In this document: positions 1-7,556 of the stretch, piece by piece
Numbering within the stretch: position 1 is the stretch's first letter
Layout: the number at the start of each line of letters is the position of its first letter
Assembly (NCBI RefSeq): GCF_007988865.1
Contig: NZ_BJUY01000016.1
Span: forward strand, 1-44,345
Reading direction: 5' to 3'
From: Alkalibacterium kapii
GTDB lineage: Bacteria; Bacillota; Bacilli; Lactobacillales; Carnobacteriaceae_A
DNA length: 44,345 nucleotides
Translations under genes and position numbers: made by a program
The notes under the pieces: model-generated
Told to the model about the DNA's origin: nothing
Databases searched by the model: none
Seen by the model: the letters and a program-made list of their open reading frames with translations, nothing else

Positions 1-87
1 GGAATTAAAAAATTAACTATACAGTCTTCGAAAATAAAAACATTGCTTTGGGAACCAAACATACTGATGTCTTAGGAGTTATATCGA

Positions 88-771
88 ATGAAATACAATA
101 GAAAAAGTATTATCCTCATACTTATGGTTACTCTTTCAGCAGTAGGCATGAGTATTATAGACGGATATATTCAGCTGCCCTATCTCTACAAATCTATTTT
201 TAAACTCGTTCTGTTTTCTCTTATTCCTATGGGTTATTTCTTTCGGTACAAAGAGGAACACAATCAGCTGAAAAAACTATTTGTTTTCAAGAAGTCAGAT
301 TTAAAAAGTGCTTTACTGTTGGGTATAGGCGTTTATATCGTAATCATGCTTGCCTATTTCGTTTTACAGAACTTTATTGATTTATCTTCCATCCGTGATT
401 CGTTGACTACAGGGATAGGAGTCACTGCAGACAATTTCTTGCTGGTTGCTATTTACATCACGTTAGTCAATTCTTTACTGGAAGAATTTTTCTTTCGAGG
501 CTTTGCATTTCTGATTTTGAAAGAAAACACTGGACGTCTCTTTGCTTATGTATTCAGCGCATGCCTCTTTGCTTTATATCATGTCGGGATGACTAGCGGC
601 TGGTTTCATTGGGGTATTTTTTTGTTAGCTATGATCGGGTTGTTTGTAGGCGGGTGCATCTTTAATTATTTAAACGAAAAGTCTGAAAGCATATACCCTT
701 CCTGGCTGGTACATATCTTTGCCAACCTCGCTATTAATACCGTGGGATTTATTTTGTTTGGCTTGATTTAA
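88..771 (+). CDS. CPBP family intramembrane metalloprotease
   Basis: A 227-residue polytopic membrane protein of the CPBP (CAAX protease and bacteriocin-processing, Abi) family. The three family motifs are visible in order: EEFFFRG (Glu-Glu-x3-Arg, about residues 131-137), FALYH (about 160-164) and HIFAN near the C-terminus (about 207-211). These supply the Glu and His residues expected to hold the catalytic metal. Hydrophobic segments run through most of the chain. An AGGAG box lies about 10 bases before the ATG. A strong hairpin follows the gene, so it is probably monocistronic. Family members process peptides or protect against bacteriocins; the substrate cannot be told here, and no bacteriocin gene is adjacent. 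Confidence 0.88.
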   Translation: MKYNRKSIILILMVTLSAVGMSIIDGYIQLPYLYKSIFKLVLFSLIPMGYFFRYKEEHNQLKKLFVFKKSDLKSALLLGIGVYIVIMLAYFVLQNFIDLSSIRDSLTTGIGVTADNFLLVAIYITLVNSLLEEFFFRGFAFLILKENTGRLFAYVFSACLFALYHVGMTSGWFHWGIFLLAMIGLFVGGCIFNYLNEKSESIYPSWLVHIFANLAINTVGFILFGLI

Positions 772-806
772 ATAGTTTTTGAAGAAATATTTTTAAGAAG
801 ATACGC

Positions 807-859
807 AAAAATGATCCTCTCGACGAGTTTTTAATGTACTCACCGACAGGATCATTTTT
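807..859. terminator. Rho-independent terminator, probably bidirectional
   Basis: AAAAATGATCCT pairs with AGGATCATTTTT, and a second inner stem CG..GAGT/ACTC..CG closes a short loop. It ends in a T-run and lies 36 bases after the CPBP gene stop. Confidence 0.75.
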
Positions 860-873
860 AATTTCATTAAAAC

Positions 874-1085
874 TGAGACTAAATTATTTTGTGGCTAGTT
901 CTTTGCTGCAAAATTAATTAACTGACCTTAATAATGCTTTTGAAACTATTCCGGGATATAGTAGTAATGAACATGTTGCTAAATCGTTTTTGAAACTACT
1001 TCTGTGCTAAAAAGTAAATAAATTCGTCGCAAAACCATTTTTGAGACCACTTCCGAACTTTTTTGAAAAGGAAATAGTCTCAAAA
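874..1085. repeat. Degenerate ~50-bp tandem repeat ending in a hairpin
   Basis: This fills most of the 319-base gap between the CPBP and yeiH genes. The motif TGARACYACTTC starts at 941, 991 and 1042 (spacings 50 and 51), with a looser copy at 874. The last copy forms a hairpin: TTTTGAGACCACTTCC at about 1040 pairs with GGAAATAGTCTCAAAA at about 1070-1085. That hairpin may also terminate the leftward yeiH transcript. The same TGAGACYACTT motif recurs at 14541 and 14592 with 51-bp spacing. No open reading frame of note is present. Confidence 0.6.
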
Positions 1086-1090
1086 CGTAC

Positions 1091-2137
1091 TTAAACGATG
1101 CCCATGAAGTACTCAACAGCGATCGCAACAATAACGACCAGAGCCGATATTATAAACCCGTGTAACATTGGGGCGAAACCAGATTTTTTCATTTCGTTGA
1201 AGTTTGTATTGAGCCCGATCGAAGCGAGCGCTGCAATCATTAAAAATTTACTTAGTTCTTTTATGACACTTGTGATATTACTAGGAATAATTCCCAAACT
1301 GTTTATAATAGCCATTGCTACGAAACCTAAAATGAACCAGGGGAAAACAGAAGAGATATTAAATTTTTTCTCGACTTGTCCTTCAACTTCGGATAGAGAA
1401 GCTTCTTTTTGCTTAAGACGTGCGTTGATGACTCCAAAGCCTAAGACTACAGGAATAATCGCTAACGTACGTGTTAGCTTAACCATCGTAGCAAAATCTC
1501 CTGCCGATTCGCTGAAAGCATAACCGGCAGCGACGACGCTTGATGTGTCATTAACGGCAGTACCTGCCCAGAGTCCATATGCCATATCTGATAAACCCAA
1601 CCAGTTCCCCATGATAGGGAACAAAACGATCATAACGATATCAAATAAAAAGGTGGCCGACATCGCGTAGGCAATATCCCTGTCTTTGGCTTCGATAACC
1701 GGCGCAACTGCGGCTATGGCTGATCCGCCACAAATCCCTGTCCCTGCTGAAATAAGATTGGATAGTTTCCAGTTCAAACCAAGAAGCTTACCAATGAAGT
1801 AACCCCCGCCAAAACAAGTCAGAAGTGTAAACAGCATCACAACTAGTGAGAGCTTGCCTACATTTAGAATCGTCCCTATACTCAGCGATGAACCGAGCAA
1901 TATGATAGCTAGTTTCAATATTTTTTTTGAAGTAAATTTCAATCCAGGTGCAAGTGATGCGTTCGGTTTATAAAAACTGTTGATAATGATACCGATGAAA
2001 AGGGCAATGACGGATGCACCGATCAGGTGGATGGGAAGTGACTCTTCTATACCTTTTGCTACTGTGGCTATAATTAAAGCAAGCAAAATACCAGGCGCTA
2101 ATATTTTTGTATCTTTTATTACACTCTTTTTCAACAT
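1091..2137 (-). CDS. yeiH: YeiH family putative sulfate exporter
   Basis: A 348-residue inner-membrane protein with about ten hydrophobic segments and glycine-rich family signatures, such as GTGICGGSAIAAVAP near residue 132 and WAGTAVNDTSSVVAAG near residue 190. Both are typical of the YeiH/UPF0324 putative sulfate exporter family. Length fits the family. The ATG has a strong AGGAGG box 8 bases upstream. It is divergent from a LysR-type regulator with a 108-base shared control region, the arrangement seen for E. coli yeiH and yeiE. Transported substrate is not proven for the family; sulfite, sulfate or another small anion is possible. Confidence 0.9.
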   Translation of the reverse strand: MLKKSVIKDTKILAPGILLALIIATVAKGIEESLPIHLIGASVIALFIGIIINSFYKPNASLAPGLKFTSKKILKLAIILLGSSLSIGTILNVGKLSLVVMLFTLLTCFGGGYFIGKLLGLNWKLSNLISAGTGICGGSAIAAVAPVIEAKDRDIAYAMSATFLFDIVMIVLFPIMGNWLGLSDMAYGLWAGTAVNDTSSVVAAGYAFSESAGDFATMVKLTRTLAIIPVVLGFGVINARLKQKEASLSEVEGQVEKKFNISSVFPWFILGFVAMAIINSLGIIPSNITSVIKELSKFLMIAALASIGLNTNFNEMKKSGFAPMLHGFIISALVVIVAIAVEYFMGIV

Positions 2138-2204
2138 AAAATCCTCCTATGAATTTCTACTATTGATTCTAGCAATGAAAGTTGATAAAATCTAATAATC
2201 AATA

Positions 2205-2236
2205 CTTATTTATCGATAAGCATAACTTATCATAAG
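2205..2236. promoter_or_regulatory. Paired dyads, candidate LysR operator
   Basis: Two adjacent dyads share half-sites: CTTAT-N6-ATAAG at 2205-2220 and CTTAT-N1-ATAAG at 2226-2236. They sit between the divergent yeiH and lysR genes, and the second overlaps the lysR ribosome-binding site (AAGGAG, 2234-2239). Placement suggests autoregulation plus control of yeiH, as usual for LysR proteins. Binding is inferred. Confidence 0.5.
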
Positions 2237-2245
2237 GAGACTCGC

Positions 2246-3106
2246 ATGTTAGATTATAGAATATACACATTTTTGAAACTCTGTGATACGATGAATTATC
2301 ATAGAACAGCAGAACAGCTCCATATGTCTCAACCTGCAGTCACACAACACATTCATTTTCTGGAAGATAAATACAAGACAAAACTTTTTATTTATGATGG
2401 TAAGAAGCTTAAGAAAACTACGGAAGCATTGAAACTGGAAACATACGCGCGAGCAGCAATGTACAATGAAGAGGTTTTTAGAAAGGAAATGAAAAATAAT
2501 GAGCAGATAGAACTACGCATCGGTGCAACGAAAACAATTGGGGAGTACGTCATCACTGAACAAATCAAACAGTATCTAAACAAAGAGAATCATACATTAT
2601 CCTTGATCATAGATAATACCGAACATCTCCTGCATTTGCTTGAACAGAACAAAATTAATTTTGCTTTAATAGAAGGATTTTTCAACAAAGAAAAATACAA
2701 TTACAGTTTCTATAAAGAAGAAGACTTTGTGGGTGTATGCAGCAAGGATCACCCTTTTGCAAATAGAAAGATATCACTCGAAGAACTCTTTAAAGAAACA
2801 CTCATCGTTAGAGAGAAAGGTTCAGGAACAAGAGAAATTTTTCTGCAAATACTCAATCAAAAAAATCATACACTGGAAAGTTTTGAAAAAACAATCAGCA
2901 TCAGCAGCTTTAAAGTAATCAAGGAACTTATAGCTGCTCAGGGTTATGTAAGCTTTGCATATGAATCGATCGTTAAAAATGATAAAAATTTAGCATCATT
3001 TCATATTTCAGCTGAATCGTATAAACGAGAGTTTAATTATGTGTATTTAAAAAATACAAAAGCTATGAATTATATTTCTATGTTTCAAAACGACTTTCAT
3101 CCATAA
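2246..3106 (+). CDS. LysR family transcriptional regulator
   Basis: A 286-residue regulator. The N-terminal winged helix-turn-helix (residues 1-60) carries the typical AEQLHMSQPAVTQHIHFLE recognition region, and the rest fits the periplasmic-binding-protein-like effector domain (about 90-286). It is divergent from yeiH, so its likely target is yeiH together with its own gene. The effector is unknown. The ATG start has AAGGAG six bases upstream. No terminator is obvious after it. Confidence 0.9.
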   Translation: MLDYRIYTFLKLCDTMNYHRTAEQLHMSQPAVTQHIHFLEDKYKTKLFIYDGKKLKKTTEALKLETYARAAMYNEEVFRKEMKNNEQIELRIGATKTIGEYVITEQIKQYLNKENHTLSLIIDNTEHLLHLLEQNKINFALIEGFFNKEKYNYSFYKEEDFVGVCSKDHPFANRKISLEELFKETLIVREKGSGTREIFLQILNQKNHTLESFEKTISISSFKVIKELIAAQGYVSFAYESIVKNDKNLASFHISAESYKREFNYVYLKNTKAMNYISMFQNDFHP

Positions 3107-3254
3107 TTGTCTCAGGGAATGCTCGTTGACCCTAAAAAATATAGTATAATTTTCGACCGAAGCATCTTATGACTGTGTTATACTGAGGCTAAACTGAACG
3201 AATCTTTTTTCAAAATCTATTGATGCTTCAGTTTTAGAAAGAAGGTTGAACAAA

Positions 3255-3821
3255 ATGACTGGACACATACTTTTTTGGATGAGCGTTGCCACCTGGTTAT
3301 TAATGGAAGCATACGTATTTTTTAAATTAAATCGGAATACATATAAGGAGAATACTGAGAAAAACAGCAAGTTACTTATTTTTATGTTTATACTTATGGG
3401 TATATTTGGTCCTGTTTTAATAGATCCCTCGATAATCACCTCTTTCTTGCAACCTTTTAATGGATTCAGATATGTCAGCATTCCATTGATCGTATTAGGT
3501 ATTATTGTCAGGTACAGCGCTATTAGACAGTTGGGCACATCTTTCTCTGTTAATGTCGGTGTCCCAAAAGGTGCAGAACTTAAAAAAGATGGGCTTTATA
3601 AATATGTGAGACACCCATCTTACACGGGAGAATTCATCATGTTCCTTGGCGTTGCTGTTGCTATTTTTCATCCAGTGGGTTCGTTTTTTGCCTTCGTTTT
3701 TCCCTTGTCTGCTTTTTTATATCGGATTCATATGGAAGAACAAGTTCTGATTGACTCGTTCGGAAAAGACTATATAGATTATCAAAAGCAGACCAAAAAA
3801 ATAATTCCTTATATTTATTGA
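3255..3821 (+). CDS. Isoprenylcysteine carboxyl methyltransferase-like membrane protein
   Basis: A membrane protein of about 188 residues with four or five hydrophobic segments. The C-terminal half holds the ICMT/PEMT signature: GLYKYVRHPSYTGEF, then an EEQVLIDSFGKDYIDYQKQT segment typical of the S-adenosylmethionine-binding end of these integral-membrane methyltransferases. An in-frame TTG at 3246 touches the ribosome-binding site, so the ATG at 3255 (AAGG nine bases upstream) is preferred. Bacteria lack prenylated CAAX proteins, so the substrate is probably a lipid or small molecule. It is probably a single-gene unit. Confidence 0.82.
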   Translation: MTGHILFWMSVATWLLMEAYVFFKLNRNTYKENTEKNSKLLIFMFILMGIFGPVLIDPSIITSFLQPFNGFRYVSIPLIVLGIIVRYSAIRQLGTSFSVNVGVPKGAELKKDGLYKYVRHPSYTGEFIMFLGVAVAIFHPVGSFFAFVFPLSAFLYRIHMEEQVLIDSFGKDYIDYQKQTKKIIPYIY

Positions 3822-3913
3822 TTGTAATTGCAATTAAAATAATCGTTCATTAATAATAACAATGTTATGATAGGGTAGTATGTACCAATAAGATTATAAA
3901 GGGGACTCTTAGA

Positions 3914-4750
3914 TTGAAATTAATTTCATGGAATATAGATTCATTAAATGCAACTTTGACGAGCGATTCGAATCGGGCAGTGATGTCCAGAGAAGTGATG
4001 CATAAGATCATCGCTCATGAGCCAGATGTTATAGCAATCCAGGAAACGAAACTGCCTCGGACCGGTCCAACTAAGAAGCATCAGCAAATCTTGAATGACT
4101 TGTTTTTGGATTATGATTACGCCTGGCGTGTTTCAGAAGAACCTGCCAGAAAGAGTTATGCGGGGACGATGTTTATATACAAAAAAAGTTTGGATCCTGC
4201 TGTCAGTTATCCAAAAATCGATGCGCCAGATACAATGGATAGTGAAGGACGCATAATGACACTTGAGTTTGACGATTTTATTGTTACTCAAGTCTATACG
4301 CCTAACTCTGGTTCAAAACTGGTCAGACTGAACGAACGGCAAGTATGGGATGAAAAATACGCTGCGTATTTAAAAGAATTGGATGCTAGAAAACCAGTAC
4401 TCGCTACGGGGGATTTTAATGTGGCACACAAAGAAATCGACATTGCTCATCCAGACAGAAATCGCCGCTCTGCCGGATTCACAGATGAAGAACGTCTAGG
4501 ATTCACAAAACTTTTAGGAAAAGGTTTCGTTGACACGTTCAGACATCTGCACGGCGATGTTACTGGACGCTATTCATGGTGGAATCAGCGCGCTAAAACG
4601 AGTAAAGTAAATAATTCAGGCTGGCGCATCGATTACTGGCTGGTTAGCAAAAGTCTCGCTGATAAAGTACAGCAGTCGGATATGCTGGATTCTGGAGCAA
4701 GACAGGATCACACACCTTTATTGCTAGAAATTGATTTGGGTGAGGAGTAA
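3914..4750 (+). CDS. exoA: Exodeoxyribonuclease III / AP endonuclease ExoA
   Basis: A 278-residue enzyme of the exonuclease III family that cuts DNA at abasic sites and removes 3' blocks during base-excision repair. Visible family motifs are SWNIDSLN at the N-terminus, AIQETKL (metal-binding Glu), VTQVYTPNSG, ATGDFNVAH (catalytic Asp/Asn) and GARQDHTPLLLEI at the C-terminus (catalytic Asp-His). The sequence closely resembles streptococcal ExoA. The start is TTG, with an AAAGGGGAC box about eight bases upstream. A bidirectional terminator separates it from the converging PAP2 gene. Confidence 0.95.
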   Translation: MKLISWNIDSLNATLTSDSNRAVMSREVMHKIIAHEPDVIAIQETKLPRTGPTKKHQQILNDLFLDYDYAWRVSEEPARKSYAGTMFIYKKSLDPAVSYPKIDAPDTMDSEGRIMTLEFDDFIVTQVYTPNSGSKLVRLNERQVWDEKYAAYLKELDARKPVLATGDFNVAHKEIDIAHPDRNRRSAGFTDEERLGFTKLLGKGFVDTFRHLHGDVTGRYSWWNQRAKTSKVNNSGWRIDYWLVSKSLADKVQQSDMLDSGARQDHTPLLLEIDLGEE

Positions 4751-4782
4751 AAACTATAGAGAAAACGGTTATAGTAAACCGA

Positions 4783-4828
4783 AAAGAGCGAAATCACGAA
4801 CATCAAAAAAATCATGACTTCGCTCTTT
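4783..4828. terminator. Bidirectional Rho-independent terminator
   Basis: AAAGAGCGAA pairs with TTCGCTCTTT, with further pairing inside the loop (TCA/TGA). A-run and T-run flanks allow use from both converging genes, exoA and the PAP2 gene. Confidence 0.8.
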
Positions 4829-4840
4829 CTAATTAACACT

Positions 4841-5281
4841 TTACCAGTAGAGACCGATCATACCAGCTATTATTCCAATCAAAGCGCCGGCAATAACGTC
4901 TCTCGTGAAATGAACACCGCCGACTACTCGCAGAAAAGCCAGTATCAAGCCGGCTATAAATAAAAACAGTCCAAAAGGCTTAGTAATAAAGTAAACGGAC
5001 GTCGCAATGACAAAGGCAGAAAAGACATGACGACTGGGAAATGACTTTCCTTTCGTCGTTTTTTTTATAATAGGAGGCTTGCCTGTCACTTCATAAGGAC
5101 GCGGTGCATTGAAATGATTCCGAAACAAACTGACCATAATAAACGACAGAGCGGGTACGAACAGTACTCTCCAGAACCTTGTATCATCCTCGGTCAATAG
5201 GACAATAAGAACGATAGGGTAAACGGCATAGATGAGATAAGTAACGACTTTATTTAATTGATTGATTGTTTTTTCATTCAT
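4841..5281 (-). CDS. PAP2 superfamily membrane phosphatase
   Basis: A 146-residue membrane protein of the PAP2 (phosphatidic acid phosphatase type 2) superfamily. The three-part acid-phosphatase signature is present: KKTTKGKSFPSRHVF (K..PSRH, about residues 72-86) and GGVHFTRDVIAG (about 121-132), with hydrophobic segments around them. Its small size resembles undecaprenyl-diphosphate or lipid phosphate phosphatases. The usual first motif KxxxxxxRP is represented by RNHFNAPRPYEVTG. Substrate is not determinable. The ATG start follows a weak AGGATGAC box. The 290-base upstream gap holds a candidate structured leader. Confidence 0.88.
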   Translation of the reverse strand: MNEKTINQLNKVVTYLIYAVYPIVLIVLLTEDDTRFWRVLFVPALSFIMVSLFRNHFNAPRPYEVTGKPPIIKKTTKGKSFPSRHVFSAFVIATSVYFITKPFGLFLFIAGLILAFLRVVGGVHFTRDVIAGALIGIIAGMIGLYW

Positions 5282-5341
5282 ATAGACGTCATCCTAAAAA
5301 GATATTTTAATTATAAACAACATTTGTAATGACAGCTTTAT

Positions 5342-5407
5342 GCAAGTTGCTATATTGTGCGGATCATACGACAGAGTTAAATATCCGTAACCGTTATGAT
5401 GCAACTT
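5342..5407. other. Candidate structured RNA / nested inverted repeat
   Basis: AAGTTGC (5344-5350) pairs with GCAACTT (5401-5407). Inside, CGGAT (5360-5364) can pair with ATCCG (5383-5387), or alternatively ATCATA (5363-5368) with TATGAT (5395-5400). The last option would extend the outer stem. It lies 61-126 bases upstream of the PAP2 start, so it could be a 5' leader of that gene. No known riboswitch class is recognised. Confidence 0.3.
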
Positions 5408-5421
5408 AATTCAGGAAAATA

Positions 5422-5450
5422 TTGATATATATCTATGGATATTATATAAT
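5422..5450 (+). promoter_or_regulatory. Promoter-like TTGATA-N17-TATAAT, orphan orientation
   Basis: A near-consensus housekeeping promoter with an ideal 17-base spacer points rightward, between two leftward genes. Transcription from it would run antisense into the 3' end of the HD-GYP gene. No ribosome-binding site or convincing gene follows. The local AT-richness makes a chance match possible. Confidence 0.35.
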
Positions 5451-5570
5451 TATGAGAACAAGAGCATTAGTTATGCAAGAGACCTTTACGGTATCAAATG
5501 AAAATTCCAATTCTGCCAAGTCTATACAAAAAAATACATATTTATACAAATTGTGTACAGCAACATATTC

Positions 5571-6785
5571 TTATAAAAAATCAGTAAGTTTTTCAAATTC
5601 ATCCAAGGGATCATGGCTTTCAGAATATATTTTCAGGAACTCAGGTTTAGCGGCCTCGATTGCATCTTTTAAATTAGGGTCGAACTGTGTCCCCATACCT
5701 TTTTCTAGACGCCTAAATGCTTCTTTTACAGACAGTTCATTCCGATAAGCTCTTGTTGATGTCATGGCATCGAATGCATCTGCTACAGCCAGTATACGTG
5801 CTTCCAGCGGGATTGTCTCTTTTTTTGAACCTGTTGGATAACCACTTCCATCCCATCTTTCATGGTGATAAAGCACGCCATTTTTCAAACCTTTTAATCC
5901 CTCAACCTTTTCGACCATTTGTGCACCAAGAGATGTATGTGTTTTTATGATTTCATATTCTTTATTTGTCAATGATGACGACTTTGTCAAAAGGTCTTCA
6001 GGCATATTGATTTTTCCTATATCATGTAAAAGGCCGCTTAGTCTTAAATGCTTCAGCTTCCGTTCATGTTGATACTGGGGAAGTTGCCTAGCTAAAGCGA
6101 CAGCGTATTGGCTGACCCGTTCACTGTGGCCAAATGTATATAAATCTTTTGCTTCCATCGCTACGATAAAGCTTTGTACGACTTGCTCCAAGGTGGTTTC
6201 CATGGAATGAATGACAGTGTTGACTTGCTTATTATAAAGCATATTCAATTTTGATAACAGAAGATAACTGAATGTTGCTACAACTATATATAAAAGAATG
6301 CGATTGGATATATCTATTGTATCGATAATATAAGATGAATTATCCGGGAAGCCTGTTCGTACAAAGACCATACTCAAAAGACCTAAGCCGGAATAAAATA
6401 TAGATAAAAAAGGTTTGCCGTAAAGACTGGTAATTATCGGTATCAATAAAAAATAGCTCCAAGCCTCTGAGTAACCTGATCCAAAATACAAACTGATGAT
6501 AACAAAAACAACAGAAAGTAAAACGATGTGCGTGTTTAATTTTGTTGAAGTGCGATTAAAACGGAATATCAGATAGATGATGGACAGCACTATGAAAATA
6601 AGTATCAATACACTGATGTCAGCCCGTGAGAAAGGAAGGTTAAACCAGCGGAAAATAAAGTTCCAGCCGATACTTAAAATGATATAGATCGATGAAATAC
6701 TTATTATTTGATTATTTAAATTTTTATCATAGTCTTCAATTAATTGCTCCATGAGTTGTTCTTTTTCTTTCAGAGGCTCATTCAT
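5571..6785 (-). CDS. Membrane HD-GYP domain protein, probable c-di-GMP phosphodiesterase
   Basis: A protein of about 404 residues. The N-terminal half has around six hydrophobic segments (a membrane sensor of unknown ligand). The C-terminal half is an HD-GYP phosphohydrolase with SGLLHDIGKINMPEDLL (the HD pair) and HHERWDGSGYPTG (the GYP signature), followed by ARILAVADAFDAMTS. All expected metal-binding motifs are present, so it should hydrolyse cyclic di-GMP or a related cyclic dinucleotide. A TTG at 6821 extends the frame but lacks a ribosome-binding site; the ATG at 6785 with AGGGTGA upstream is preferred. It is divergent from the acyltransferase/E1 pair. An EAL protein lies further along at 38.7-39.7 kb. 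Confidence 0.88.
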   Translation of the reverse strand: MNEPLKEKEQLMEQLIEDYDKNLNNQIISISSIYIILSIGWNFIFRWFNLPFSRADISVLILIFIVLSIIYLIFRFNRTSTKLNTHIVLLSVVFVIISLYFGSGYSEAWSYFLLIPIITSLYGKPFLSIFYSGLGLLSMVFVRTGFPDNSSYIIDTIDISNRILLYIVVATFSYLLLSKLNMLYNKQVNTVIHSMETTLEQVVQSFIVAMEAKDLYTFGHSERVSQYAVALARQLPQYQHERKLKHLRLSGLLHDIGKINMPEDLLTKSSSLTNKEYEIIKTHTSLGAQMVEKVEGLKGLKNGVLYHHERWDGSGYPTGSKKETIPLEARILAVADAFDAMTSTRAYRNELSVKEAFRRLEKGMGTQFDPNLKDAIEAAKPEFLKIYSESHDPLDEFEKLTDFL

Positions 6786-6944
6786 AGAATCTATCACCCT
6801 AACTTCATATTTGATATTCAATCAAACTATCCTATATGATTTTATCATTATTTTGTATAAATAACCATAATACTCTAATATTAATATGTTACCGCTTTAA
6901 TGTTTATGAATAATTTTTAAAAGAGGATCAAGGAGCGTGTTATA

Positions 6945-7556
6945 ATGGAAAATGAAAAAGATTACCAATTTAAAAAGGTATCTGGAATTGAAAGTACTCG
7001 CGCAGTTGCTTTACATCATGAGCGTTATCAAGAAGTAGGATTTTTGAAAAAGGATGATAAAGATCCATACATAGACCATTCGACATATTTCGTTGTAGAA
7101 ACTGTTGAGAAAAAAGAAGTAGTTGGAGTCACACGGCTTATTTTTATGCCGTTAGACGAACTTCCTACTATGAAGCATTTTAATATTTTCGAAATTGAAA
7201 AATTAAAGTTGGCAGGATTGAAAAAAAATAAGTATGCTGAGATAAGTGCTTTTACTAAGATGCCTAAACATGATGTAGGGCTGGGTCTAATTCGGACTGT
7301 TTTAAATTACTCCTTACATAAAGGACTGACTCATTGGGTTTGCTGCATTGATGAGCGTGTTTACCGCTATATGCATCGTATTTTCAAATTCCCTTTTGAA
7401 ATCATAGGCGAACCAAATGTTTATCTTGGTTCTAAAACAATCCCTTGTGTGTTGAATCTCTCAGAATGTCTGTCTATTTTAAAAGAAAAACGTCGGACAT
7501 TGTATGATTATTTGATTCAAGATGAAGAAAAAATAATGGAGGTAATTCAATCATGA
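6945..7556 (+). CDS. FeeM / autoinducer-synthase-like N-acyltransferase (GNAT fold)
   Basis: A 203-residue protein with the layout of the N-acyl amino acid synthase (FeeM) and acyl-homoserine-lactone synthase branch of the GNAT superfamily. It has an RYQEVGFL segment (residues 27-34), PYIDHSTYFVVE (41-52), VVGVTRLIF (59-67), the ELP segment (72-74), AEISAFTK (98-105, matching the E-x-S-R signature) and GLTHWVCCIDE followed by an IGEPNVYLG end segment. Such enzymes move a fatty acyl group from acyl-ACP or acyl-CoA to an amine. The Arg normally following the Ser in E-x-S-R is Ala here, so substrate or chemistry may differ. AAGGAG precedes the ATG by nine bases. The next gene overlaps by four bases (ATGA), implying translational coupling to the E1-like protein. 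The family call is by eye; substrate is unknown. Confidence 0.72.
   Translation: MENEKDYQFKKVSGIESTRAVALHHERYQEVGFLKKDDKDPYIDHSTYFVVETVEKKEVVGVTRLIFMPLDELPTMKHFNIFEIEKLKLAGLKKNKYAEISAFTKMPKHDVGLGLIRTVLNYSLHKGLTHWVCCIDERVYRYMHRIFKFPFEIIGEPNVYLGSKTIPCVLNLSECLSILKEKRRTLYDYLIQDEEKIMEVIQS

Noticed and set aside
3126-3150. Promoter TTGACC...TATAAT before the methyltransferase-like gene
   Set aside because: The spacer is only 13 bases, too short for a normal housekeeping promoter.
5452-5748. Rightward reading frame overlapping the end of the HD-GYP gene
   Set aside because: It has no ribosome-binding site and low-complexity Ser-rich content that mirrors the opposite-strand gene. Only the promoter-like site upstream is kept.
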